NCBI GenBank assembly: GCA_024305405.1
Contig: JAKNDB010000068.1
Location: 7,741,501-7,805,500 of the forward strand
Direction: 5' to 3'
Origin: Dirofilaria immitis
Taxonomy: Eukaryota; Nematoda; Chromadorea; Rhabditida; Onchocercidae
Length of the DNA stretch: 64,000 nt
Part shown: positions 53,205-64,000 of the stretch, piece by piece
Layout: each line of letters starts with the position of its first letter
Position numbering within the stretch: the stretch's first letter is position 1
The notes under the pieces: model-generated
Told to the model about the DNA's origin: nothing
Databases searched by the model: none
Seen by the model: the letters and a program-made list of their open reading frames with translations, nothing else
Made by a program: the position numbers and the translations under genes

Positions 53205-55079
53205 TTAATGAGAAACAGCATACGTGGATGTTGCACCTTCTTCGGTTGTAATTTGCTGGACTGGTGATGAATAGGGATGGTTCACTGATGATATTTCTGA
53301 ACTGTCTAACTTGCAAAATATAATAAATAAACTTTTTGAATGATGTGAAATTCTTATTTTTTGTATGTTAAATTTTCGAGATTTTTCAGACTTGAGAATG
53401 CATATGCAAACTTGCCAACGGATTTGTTCGAGAAAGATTCACTCAAAAGAATTCGGAATGAAGTCTCCTATTAAACTTGCCGGTTATAGTAACAGTGGCG
53501 TGAAAAGAACCGGAAATTCTTCGCATTGGGCAGAGGTTCTTGTTTATAGAACTGAAAAGGCAATTACAAAAAAATTTCTACATTTTGGAAGTATATTTTA
53601 TGATATTTATCAATTCACTATCTTATATTTCATTATATAATTCGTAATTTGTAAAAATTTAGAAGACTAAACTGGCTCTTGTCAAGAGCAACTCAGTAAA
53701 TTATCTAATAAAGATCTAACACCTGAGATATTTTTTACAATAATTGCGCACGCACAATAATTCGGTGACAAATAGATGAAATGAACAGAGGTTATGAAAA
53801 TATATTTCCCATATGACTTTTTAGAAAATATTTCGAAAATTTAAAAAGCTAATATTGAAATACTGGCTAACTTCTGACTGATTGCAATTTTGGACTGACA
53901 AATTTTCCAAACAACATTTTCACTTCCACCTCAACATCTTCTTCGTCACTGGCGTTTACGATAAGTTGTCGTGTCATATCAACCACTAGTTTTTCCACTT
54001 TTCGTGTTATATTTTCATGTATCTGTAAAGATACCAGGTAATTCAGATTCGAATATCGGAAACATATACTTCTTTCACAGATGAGGAAAACAACAAAAAA
54101 CTGTATTCAAGATTAATTAAGATTGAACAATTCTTCCTTTGTACATTAATGGTAAAATTTATTTCTAACTCCTAAAAATCTGTGTATATTCATTAGAAAT
54201 TAGACGCAGATTTAATTTTAGTTTTGTATGAAAGCACCCGTTTCAGGTTAGTAAAGAATCACGGAAATCAGTAAGCTATAAATAGACTAAACGTTCTTCA
54301 AATGAATTTTTGCAAAAAGTAACAGCAAATAAGTACTATATGGAATTAGCCGAGGCGGAATATGTCAGGATTTACAAAACTTGATTTTATTAATGATTTA
54401 TCATTTTTGATCAAGTAGTAGGTGGTTCGCTTGGTCAGAATAGAATGTAAATATTTGGTATAGTTTATTTATTATTGACTATTTATATGTTTCGTATTGG
54501 TAGAATTGTACGCCATAACTGCAATAAGCCGTTTCAAGAAATCCAGAAATAATGCCAAGTAACAAGTTCTGTAGCATTTCCTGTAGCAATGTGAAGTAGC
54601 ATTTCCTATTCTTGCAACATTTGTAGCAGCGATATTTTTCCAGATCATATTTCTCTTAAATTTATTCCTACTATTGAATCGAATCATATGATAAGGACTA
54701 TATACTTCTCTTGGTACTACACAAAGTATGAACTTCATAGAATCGAAAGTCAATTATTAGAATGGATTTATTTGTATTTATCTGCATAGCTGCATATTCT
54801 GTCACTGAGTACTTTTCTAACTTTTTACTGATATTAAAACTGGTATTTATGTATATACCTAACTTTTTAACTCATCATCGATACAGCAATATTTCGTCTA
54901 AATTATTCAGCTAACACTGTGGTAGTTTAGAAAAGTAACTTTTTCCATTAAGCTCGTCTGCCAACAAGTAGCCCTCATTCTCAATTTCTGGATTTTGTTG
55001 GGGTCGTTTTGAATTTAATTACAATGCCAATAACTTTTTCAGATTTCTTCAAAAATTCGCTCGACACATGACTCCACAT
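53205..55079 (-). CDS. Unidentified small acidic-tailed protein (partial model)
   Basis: Two exons are well supported. 54022-53900 is 41 codons between an acceptor and a gtcagt donor, containing RKVEKLVVDMTRQLIVNASD and then an acidic EEDVEVEVKMLFGKF. 53309-53205 reads LDSSEISSVNHPYSSPVQQI to a stop. Both are in phase 0. A possible first exon at 55079-54920 begins MWSHVSSEFLKKSEKVIGIV and, after an apparent one-base shift, continues PEIENEGYLLADELNG. No domain is recognised. The gene lies on the same strand about 0.7 kb downstream of VPS33. Confidence 0.45.
53365..53590 (+). pseudogene. Possible XPC/Rad4-like fragment
   Basis: Open frame after a tttcag acceptor. It contains SKEFGMKSPIKLAGYSNSG followed by SSHWAEVLVYRTEK, which resembles the HW-x-EV stretch of the Rad4/XPC transglutaminase-like fold. 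The frame then runs into AT-rich sequence and no neighbouring XPC exon is found. It lies antisense within an intron of the minus-strand gene. Either a relic or a chance resemblance. Confidence 0.2.
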
Positions 55080-55780
55080 TACTTATTTCTTTAAAAGTCT
55101 ATCCTGCATACTTTTTTTTGCTCATAATTTATTTTGCGTTTATATACCAGCATAACTTTTTTGCAAACTGAGTTAAAAATATTACCTCTCCATAGTATTG
55201 CAAGCTTTATTTTAATTGGTGAGAAAAGAACTGAAAAAGTGACCTTCCTCATTCCTGATAAAAATTATAGCCTATCGCAAACAGAAATGAATAATTTACT
55301 TATGGATGTATAATGGAGTATATTAATGAAGGAGTTACAGCAATGTTCTAATTTTTTCTCAAAACCGCACTTTTTGAATTCGACCTATGTATTCAAACAT
55401 CTCTTCGCGAAATGAAATTTCGCGACGAAAGTTAGCTGTTTTTATTAGTTTGATAGTTAATGTTATGCAAGAATTTCCATCTTGCTGTGATTACCGTTTA
55501 TTATTCATTAGTAAATTATACATTTCAATTTTAAGTATTTTTGAGTTTAACATCCTATCTTGCAAAAGTAAAATATTCAACATTTATTTAAGAAATTCAG
55601 TGTAATTTGTCGTTAGCTTAAACTTATTTCCAATTTTTCTTTCCATAATCTTTATTTCGAAATATTGCGATAAATTAATAAAGCATGAAAAAATTTCTTG
55701 CAATGAAGGTTGAAAATCATGATTTTTTACTTTTCGATGAACAATACCTATACAATGACATTTATAACATAATACATAAG

Positions 55781-58700
55781 TTAACTGTTCTGTATTGAAT
55801 TAATCAACTTATTACCCGTTATTACTGCACTTGAAATAACTAGTAATTTATTTGAAAAATGCGTTTTTCTGAGACATGCTAATTCAGCCTGTGTGATACC
55901 ACCAATAATGAAAATGATGGAATAGGTGCTGCAATTGATTGTTGGACGATCATCGCTCAGAATTGTTGTCCAATCTCGCCAACTGTTTCGTATACCCACT
56001 TCGATATATCGAACAGTTAAGGGTATATAACCACCGTAAGGATATGCTGTTGTCCCATACGCCTTAACAATGCACAGTGAGCGAACTTAAATTCTCAATC
56101 AATTTTTTCTTGCCTTCAACTTTTCAAACAAATGCAATTACCATAAAAAACTTGAACACTACAACAGCTTAAGCGAAAGAAGTTTAACCAGTCAACAGAG
56201 AAGACGAACCTGAATGAATAATAATTTATGTCTCCTAAGACATTTACTTAATTGCATACACTTAGTATTTTAAAGACCGAAAGCACTAATTATAACCCAA
56301 TTATTTTGTCTTAACCAATACACCGAGAGCACTAATTATAACCCAATTATTTTTGTTTTCTGTTTTTTCTGGAAAGATTTTTCATGCCTTCATATTCCAG
56401 ATTTTACTTCGGCGACTTACGCTGTGCTCTTCATCAACAAAACATGACATTCGATGACATGCCGTTTGAAAATCAAATGGAGCATAATCGTACTGAAAAT
56501 TGTACAATTTCATTATCGACGTATGCTATACTTAATAATAAACTTTTGATTTTATTCGATGCAAAACGCCTACTTTTACTTTGCCACTTCTTTCCCACAA
56601 AAGTCCTGTTAGCTGCAGTTTTATCCATAATGAAATGTAATATCCACCATAACTCTAAAACAATACATTTGGAATGTCATCATCTTTTTTATCGGTTTGA
56701 AAATGTCAAATTTAGTATAAAAATTGGGATTTATTGAAAACAAAGATATAAATAGTTATTTTATAAAATACGTATGAAATATTTACCTGAATAAAGAGTC
56801 GTTCATATGCGGCAATGGTGGCATTCTTGAAACCACCAGCAACCAGACACTGAAGTGCAATGAAACGCAAAACAATTAAAGGGTCATGTGCTTCCAGAAT
56901 AAGATTCTCAATCTGCGGAATGACTCGGTCACCATATTCTCCTTGTAGAATGTCTGAAATGATTTTTATAGCTCCGAAAACAATACGGACAAAAATGGTA
57001 TTTTTAATATAAATCACACAAACATCCTGAAAAATATTCGGTATTTCTGACGTATGCTACTAGTGAGTTAGAATACCAAACCATTACCAATCGCCAACTT
57101 AGGAAAGGTAGAGTACCGCAAATCATCACGCATAAAACTCATCAGACGTTCGGCAATTAGTGTGTGAGTATCGGCATGTTTTTCATTTCCTTGCATATCA
57201 AGCAATCTGCGAACAAAAATTTTGCTTTCCGCTAACGAATCACTCGGTAGATTTTCTTTTAATTTCTACAAACAATGAACGTCTATAAATAGACAAAAAT
57301 AAGTGCTATAAATTGAATAAGTAAATAGCCAACGTGCCGATTATTGCAGGAATGGCTATTTCCAATTATGCTTATAATATTACGCTATACATTACTTTAC
57401 GTAGATATGTGTGTACGCAATAATAAGATCTCATGATATTTTATGTACAATAACTTCAAGCTAGTGTTGGTAAAAAAAAACAATTTAAAAAGCGTCAGAT
57501 GTTGAACACTAAATAAAACATACCGCTCGTTCATCACGAAGCATCCCAAGCATTTTTGCTATTTCCTTTCCAACGTCTTTGATATGAAGATCCCGAATCA
57601 TCTTAAAAGAGAGTCGTGCAAGGAAATTTCACCAACAGCATCAGCTGAATCACTTGGACTTTTATTTTTGATACCTTGATGTTACCTGAATAGTATACAT
57701 ATTTGCTTTTGATGTTCAATAAGTTTTGCAACATATACTGCGTGTCGTCAAAAACAAGGAGTAAGTGGAAGAGAACATAAATCCAAGCTTTATTTTTTAG
57801 ATCTCTTTCAAGACTACGTTCTACAATATTCGTAATATCGGATAAATGTTACTAGCAGTTGATGAGGTTTTTTCAAATAGTCTTTTAGTTACTTTGTAAT
57901 GAGCAAAATTAATACGACTGAATGCATTTATATATTTTCGGATTCAACAGTCTAATTCTAGCTAATGAGATATTCTTCCAGGAAACCCAAGTAAACAAAT
58001 AATGAAATAAAAAAGAATAAGAGAAAAAAGGTGTTGTCAACCATGTTATAAATAGTTTTGAAGATCTGTCAAAGTTCTCAATTGCGCATATGCTCGCATA
58101 TGATAAGTACAAAGTTTTAAGGAGAATTATTATCATCATTATTATCAAACATTTACTAACAAGTTTATAAATAGGTTGACAATGAATTTAAATTAGAGAA
58201 CAATTAAGTGCAACGAATGTAAAATACAAAAAGACCTGTAGCGCCTATGTCAAATATTTCATCGACTAGGCCGGCATAAGTTAATTGCATCAGTAGAGGT
58301 GTCAAAGGATCAATCCATCTATCGATTAGGATAATATCCGATATTTGGAAATCATTACGTTTCGACACAGTTTTTGATTCATCTTAAAATAGTTCGTTTA
58401 ATGAAAATTAAACATTTTAAAGTAAACTCCGAAACACAATAACACTATCAGTGACTTAAAAAAATACGTTGAATACTCAAAATATATAAATCATTATCAT
58501 CTGAATCTAATAAATATTAAGCAAAGAAGAAATTACTCATCTGAAGTCTCATTTTCTTTACAATTTCAACTATTTGCGCCGCCCATTTTCCTTTGCATCT
58601 TAGATTGGGTAGATATCCCACTAATACTTCAAGCTGTCGTACAGCTGAAGCGCATTTCTGTAATTCTGTCCAGTCCTGCAATTCATTTAATCTATATTCC

Positions 58701-60160
58701 AGTGAACTAATGGTATCATTGTTTAGAAAAACGAGAACAAAAACATGAATTTATTTTCAATTAAACATTTCTTACGTTATCTAAGAGAAGTTTTGACGGC
58801 AGATCATGCATGAGAAGGGTAAGGAAATCATCGTAGAGTGGAAAGAGTCTCAACGGCAGCGACTCAAGTGTTTTTAAGATTGAGTTTGTTTCGCGGTTCT
58901 GTTTTAATGTATTCCGGATCATAAATGAGGCTTCTGGGACTATAAAAGCGTGGTGTTGACGGCTATCCTTAAAATTCCTAAATGAGCATGTAAAGAGAAT
59001 TATTAGATCACATTACAAATTCGAAATTACTTAAATGATGAGCGTTAGAAATCAGTTTTTATTTAATTAACAAAAAATTTTGAAAAATGCAAAACAGCCT
59101 TACCTATAAAATGCTACTAACTTATAAGAACGACAGCGATGTGTGAAACAGAAAAGACAGAGAAAATAAAAACATATAAATGTTTTTATTTGTTACTTTC
59201 TTAAAGAGATAAATTGACATCCGATTCAAACTAAGTCAGTAAAAGAGTAAATCAAAAAAAAATGAAAAAGTTATATCATTTTACTCCTAAATCATTATTT
59301 TGCAAATTATTAATTGAAATCTCGCAAGAATAACATTAATTGATCGAGCATGCTTCAGGTATGCGATCAGTTTGTTGATTATTGTTGGATTAGATGTCGA
59401 TAAAATATATACGACATGATTATGCTTCGTTTGCGGTACTCTTGGTGTAAAGTCCAGTTGCAGCATCGATACAACTTTATGCTCTTTTAGCTTTTCTGTT
59501 GTTGTCACCTAGAAATTGGCGCAATTAAATAAATTGTTCCTTACAGACGTAACATAATCTGAGAAGGATATAGGTCTCTTTTAAAAAAAATTTCAGAAGT
59601 TTTGTTCTATGACTACATTGAGCAATAAAATAAACTAACCTAACTAGTAACAAAAATGAACTTAATATTAAAGACTGTTATTTAAGTCAAACACTATAAA
59701 TCATCGATACACTGATGAAAGATGGAACGATCAGAAGTCCTACTGTGAGGTCATTTCACATATTTTATTACGCGTAATTTTGAGATGTGTGTTCTCAGTT
59801 TGAAGAATGTCAAAGACGAATTTTGAGATGTGTGTTCTCAGTTTGAAGAATGTCAAAATGGACAAAACATGCAGATCAGTTGTGGGAGTACTAATGGAAA
59901 AGAACTAATTTGAAATTTCAAAACTATAAGGAAATTTAAATTACGATATAAATTACTTGTAGTTTTCGTGGAGAAAGTAATATAGAACAACAAAAATATT
60001 TTAATTTAATAAAAATTGGAAAACAGTTAACAATACTCACTAAATTGAATTGTTTTATAAGAGTGGGATCCCATGCAATCACTTTCGGACCATCGATCGC
60101 ATCTAAAGCACCAAACAGAATCCTCTCATTTGCTTCGGATAAAACATCAATAATGCTCAT
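55781..60160 (-). CDS. VPS33 (Sec1/Munc18 family, HOPS/CORVET subunit)
   Basis: SM protein that promotes SNARE assembly for endosome-lysosome fusion. Exons: 60160-60041, 59508-59335, 58967-58776, 58675-58537, 58382-58236, about 57730-57524 (unclear), 57265-57088, 56953-56787, 56654-56544, 56492-56421, 56062-55781. Start MSIIDVLSEANERILFGALD, with AWDPTLIKQFNL. Further landmarks are HVVYILSTSNP, HHAFIVPEASFMI, LIDRWIDPLTPLLMQLTYAG (SM-family DR..D..TPL..QLTY signature), LVDEIFDI, DPLIVLRFIALQCLV, AYGTTAYPYGGYIPLTVRYI and FIIGGITQAELACLR near the C-terminus. The LTPL..QLTYAGLVDEI form is closer to VPS33A than VPS33B, so vps-33.1 is the likelier ortholog. The sixth exon has a one-base gap at 57605 and a TAA at 57682-57684 that I could not explain. 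Confidence 0.92.
56282..56353. repeat. 46-bp period duplication
   Basis: A 26-bp sequence starting agcactaattataaccc occurs twice, 46 bp apart, within a VPS33 intron. Confidence 0.85.
59776..59857. repeat. 43-bp period duplication
   Basis: A 39-bp sequence starting aattttgagatgtgtgttc occurs twice, 43 bp apart, in the first VPS33 intron region. Confidence 0.9.
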
Positions 60161-63100
60161 GCTACAGTATCACAATTCGAACAATCTGACCTTCAATATA
60201 GTCTGATACTTCATCAATTATGTCAAACAATATTGTTTCTTTCAGTTTGAAAATATTTCTACTGAGAGTTTCAAAGATGATGTTTAACACTCAGTCTACT
60301 TATGAATTCATTTATCTGGCATTTTAACTGTTTCCTATTCGATACTTATCTATTTATCAACCCATTTATCGATTCTTCCATATCTCTGTCGCCAAGATAA
60401 TCTATCATTGCAGCCCCTTATGACGTGATGATATGATGACATCGAAGATATCTAGTTAAGCTTTATCTCGGTCATTTTCTAAGACTCTATTCTTCCTTCT
60501 TCCACTCAGTACTTGCCTCTGTTGATAACCATCTCGCAAATGAAATAACCGATTATTAACTACTACCTGCTAAACTCCCATTCATTACAATAATCTTGAT
60601 TCTTCTCCTTCTCTCCCATGCTATTGTGGCATTCTCTATTACTAGCATAAACATCTCTAATTCTCTCTCAAAGCATTGTATTCTTCTTCTTGTTATGGCG
60701 TCAGATGGTCTCATGAAATAATCAAGGAAAACAGAAAAACCATTGGAAGCCATTAAACCCATAGCTTGATATTATTTTTAGATAAGTCTTGATAAATTAA
60801 AATTAATTCCTAAACGGAGAGAAGATCCCGAATGACGGGAAAAAGAAAACTTGTGATTTCTGTCAGGCAAACATATTAGAATGAGAAATATTTCCAAAAC
60901 GAAAGATAGGAGAAAAAGAGCTTCAGATGTTTCAAATGGCTATGAGATAATTAAAATGTCAAATATTTCCAACATTATCATTATTGAAAAGGTAAGGATA
61001 CTGTCAATAGTAAGGTAGAAATCAAATTTGAGTTAATATTATAAGAAATCAGTAATTGAAGCAAAGAAGAATCTAACATTAGCAGTGTTGAATTAGGACA
61101 AAAACTAAATAAAAGAAGTAAAGGGAATGGTTTTGTACTATTTTGTCGTTTTACTGTATTTTCCTTAGTTTGAAGTTATTGCAGATGTAATTCGAGAAAT
61201 TGTGATGGCCATTTACTGCCATGCTTTTGTCATACTATCTGCTAGTAACTTTATAACCTCATATCTCTAGTACTTCCGATGTCGAATTAATTGATAGTAA
61301 TATACCTACAGCATCTAGAATGTATCATATCTTTATATCTGTAACTGAAACAGAATAGCCTTGATGATGAAAGAACTTCAATTTTTCAACTATGAGATAA
61401 TGATTTTTAAATTAAAAAAATCACATCCTATAACTACTGCTTTATCCCGATAAACCTCAACAAAGTATTCGCTATATACAGTTAAACTTATAAACTACGG
61501 TAGGAAAATATGGGAAATCTTCGACAAAATAATTTTACTTCCAGATTAACGGAGTTAGTGCAAAGTATCTACCTATTCTGCTTTAACCGCAAAATTTCTG
61601 ACGCTTCTTTTAATAGTGAAATTAATTGAAAACCATAAGTTCTATTTCTGATTAAATTATCTATTTCGTAAGATTTGCCAACTTATGGTAAGACCAATAA
61701 TTATTAAAAGTTTCTCTATGGGTTTTAACAAGCATTAAATTCCTTAAAATATCATTTTGGATTCGGTATGATACCAATGCCACTATAAAGATCCTTTACC
61801 TCAAACAATTATGATATTATCATTAGAAATGTAGGTGATATCTCTGATTTTTAGAAATATCTGGCCATCCTTCCTTCAGATCAATATTAGGAAATGCTGC
61901 TACTATGAACAGGATAAACAGTATGGAAATATTTAGGAAATGCGTTGTTACTTCAATTTACCTAATATCTATTCATATAATTCCTATATTAATTTACTCT
62001 ATGATTAGTACTGCCCTACTTCATTTCTCCTACTGATAGTATTCGGTAGCATTATATTTTATCTTTAGATGATAATGAGCAAATATTTCCATACTGTTTA
62101 TCAGAAGAATGTTAAAATATAGTGAGATTATGAAAAAAATTTCCTTCTTTAATTCTATAGCTTATTATTTGCCTCGTTCATTACTCTTTAAACTAGGTTA
62201 ATCCTTGTTTAGTATTTGAACTGACATGCAACATCGTGAAGTTAACACAGAATACGTCAGATGGGATGTTATAAAACCGATTCAAGAAGTCATGGAAGTC
62301 AAGCGGAACGTCATCGAGCTAACATGTTTAAAATTAAACAAATATGCTTGAACAAATAAGTTAGGCGAACTATGCATACGGTGACATTTTTCAGAAAAAG
62401 AACGGAATTTGATACATAAAGAATTTATTCACTAAAATGTTTTAAGTCCAACTTCCTAAAGCCCAGTATTTTCATTCAATTTAAATTTCGTCCCTTCAAT
62501 TTGCTACATCTTGTAAAGACGGCTTGTCTTATGCCAAATTGCGATGAAGACAAAGGTGATTAGTTAAATTGATAATGGTCATTTTAATAGCATCTCTATA
62601 AAACCATCTCTATAAGCCTATCACCATGATAAAGTTTCCCAATGTTTCACCTCTTCATGGTTTTCGTTTTTCTTTTTTTTGTTCGGACTTCTTTTAAGTA
62701 CACCTGTCGTATACGTATACGTCTTTTTATTCATATTGTACTATGCTGGGTTTGAGCTCGTCCTCTGTATTCTGTAGTTTCTCCATTTTTTAGTAGCAAT
62801 TTTAGTAATTAAAGAAACTGAAAACAAGAAAGTCACGGACTTTAAAGGATTCAGCCTTGGATATAAATCTTGTGAATGTAAAAAGTATACAAATGATATT
62901 ACGTTTTCAGTAAATATGATTTTCCTTAATTGCAGCGTCATCTTAACTTTGATTAACTACGAAGCTCTTTTACATTTTATTATACAAGCGCATGTAATAT
63001 ATTAATAATTAAAAAATTATTATATTAGCATCTTATTTGTCTTTATATGGCAGTGATACTGCTCATCTGTCGTCATTATTGTCCTTAACTCATATCCATC

Positions 63101-64000
63101 GACCCTTGTTACTTTTCCAATGCGACTATCATTTATGTACAACGTATCTCTGCTTTTGAAAAATATAAAATATTGAGGTGTTAGAAATATAGGTTTTTTT
63201 TCGCGTTTACATTGATAATTTTCAGTGTTTTTTGTATCAGTTTTATAAAAGAGCTAAAAAAGGGCCTTTAGTTATTAGACATTTTGAAGTATCATTTATT
63301 TGCTTATTGTTTGAAAAAAGTATATCGCAGATGCTTCGGCATAACTTGACTTTTATCATTCCTTTACTATGACCAAATTTCAACTTATATTTCGTGCAAG
63401 TGATTCTTCCGAAGAGTAATAAACAAAAAATGTTTTAGGGAAAAGAAAGTCAGATTTTAGATGATATACATTTTAGAGAATGGGACTGCTGTCATTCAAG
63501 AAGGCTGTGGCTGCCCACTTTCGTATATTATGGAAAGTTATCATGATCAGACAGAACTGTTTAAAAGTACCACATAATTTCAAACTTCTAAAGGTCAATA
63601 CAAATGCTGTTGTCATCTATCTTTGCTTCAAGTATTTTCATCTTATTGTCATGACAAAATGTATGCATTTCACAGTTTTCTAAAGAAAAAGAGTTTTGAG
63701 AGATATTAAGAATAATCATACGTTAGAGTTTAGAGATTGATATGAAAAAGCATTTTGATATCATCGGTTAAAATGAATACTTATTTAGGTGGATATCAAT
63801 AGTAAATTTGATTAGGACTGCAATCAGAGCAATCTGGAACTGATATCTTTCATATAATACTGATAAATTGTTTGTGCTTAAAGATAAATGAAGTTGGGTT
63901 TAGGAACACCAAATGATCTTAAAAGCATGATCTGCTATTTCTGCATTTTTAATTTAGCATGAACTTTTGGCTACTTTCAGATTTGGCAGGAACAAAGGCT
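60161..64000. other. Upstream of VPS33; no gene seen
   Basis: No exon could be supported on either strand. Short open frames such as 60556-60762 (-) and 63480-63683 (+) have no splice context or domain. A 22-bp inverted repeat lies at 61913-61934 and 62081-62102. The left end should contain the VPS33 promoter. Confidence 0.4.
61913..62102. repeat. 22-bp perfect inverted repeat, arms 146 bp apart
   Basis: gataaacagtatggaaatat plus tt at 61913-61934 is exactly the reverse complement of 62081-62102. Flanking sequence does not match. Confidence 0.85.

Noticed and set aside
54472..54753. 93-codon minus-strand frame
   Set aside because: Contains internal short DNA repeats and no domain; lies where an intron is expected.
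60556..60762. 68-codon frame with Arg-rich stretch
   Set aside because: No splice sites or homolog recognised; likely chance.
1..64000. CRISPR array, prophage or bacterial insertion
   Set aside because: No regularly spaced repeats with unique spacers, no bacterial gene organisation, and introns throughout.

Overview
The window is AT-rich nuclear DNA of a nematode, most likely a filarial or other spirurid species. The genes have many short exons with canonical GT..AG junctions. The proteins include a cuticlin-type ZP domain and nematode-like versions of conserved animal proteins, and the intergenic DNA is full of microsatellites. No bacterial operon, CRISPR array or phage feature is visible. 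Species cannot be fixed from the sequence alone.

Layout. 1.2-7.0 kb (-): a secreted-type protein with two von Willebrand A domains and a cuticlin-like ZP domain. 7-14 kb: mostly non-coding, with a decayed Ty3/gypsy-like RT/RNase H fragment (about 10.25-10.76 kb, -) and several microsatellites. 14.28-17.26 kb (+): type II phosphatidylinositol 4-kinase, with a six-copy 30-bp satellite in an intron. 18.67-22.26 kb (-): a class B J-domain co-chaperone. 22.3-29.4 kb: gene-poor, with scattered ORF-like pieces that I cannot assign. 29.44-34.03 kb (+): CLEC16A/gop-1/ema. 34.65-37.01 kb (+): a protein with a MIF4G-like helical region. 38.42-40.59 kb (+): a small RING protein. 42.30 kb (+): tRNA-Leu(UAG) with a decayed copy 70 bp downstream. 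45.04-52.00 kb (+): Tousled-like kinase. 53.2-55.1 kb (-): pieces of an unrecognised small gene. 55.78-60.16 kb (-): VPS33. 60.2-64 kb: no convincing gene.

The recognisable genes cover membrane traffic and autophagy (PI4K-II, CLEC16A, VPS33), protein folding and turnover (J protein, RING), chromatin and cell cycle (TLK), and extracellular matrix or cuticle (vWA-ZP). They look like ordinary neighbours on a nematode chromosome, not one dedicated system.

The strongest unexpected signal is technical or evolutionary. At least ten otherwise well-conserved exons across five genes carry a one-base frameshift, nearly always one base missing from an A/T/C/G run. In each case the conserved protein continues in the neighbouring frame and the exon phases become consistent if the run is one base longer. 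Three genes (PI4K-II, MIF4G-like, and VPS33 apart from one region) are otherwise clean, which argues for consensus error in the assembly rather than wholesale pseudogenisation. I did not find a convincing previously undescribed biological system.
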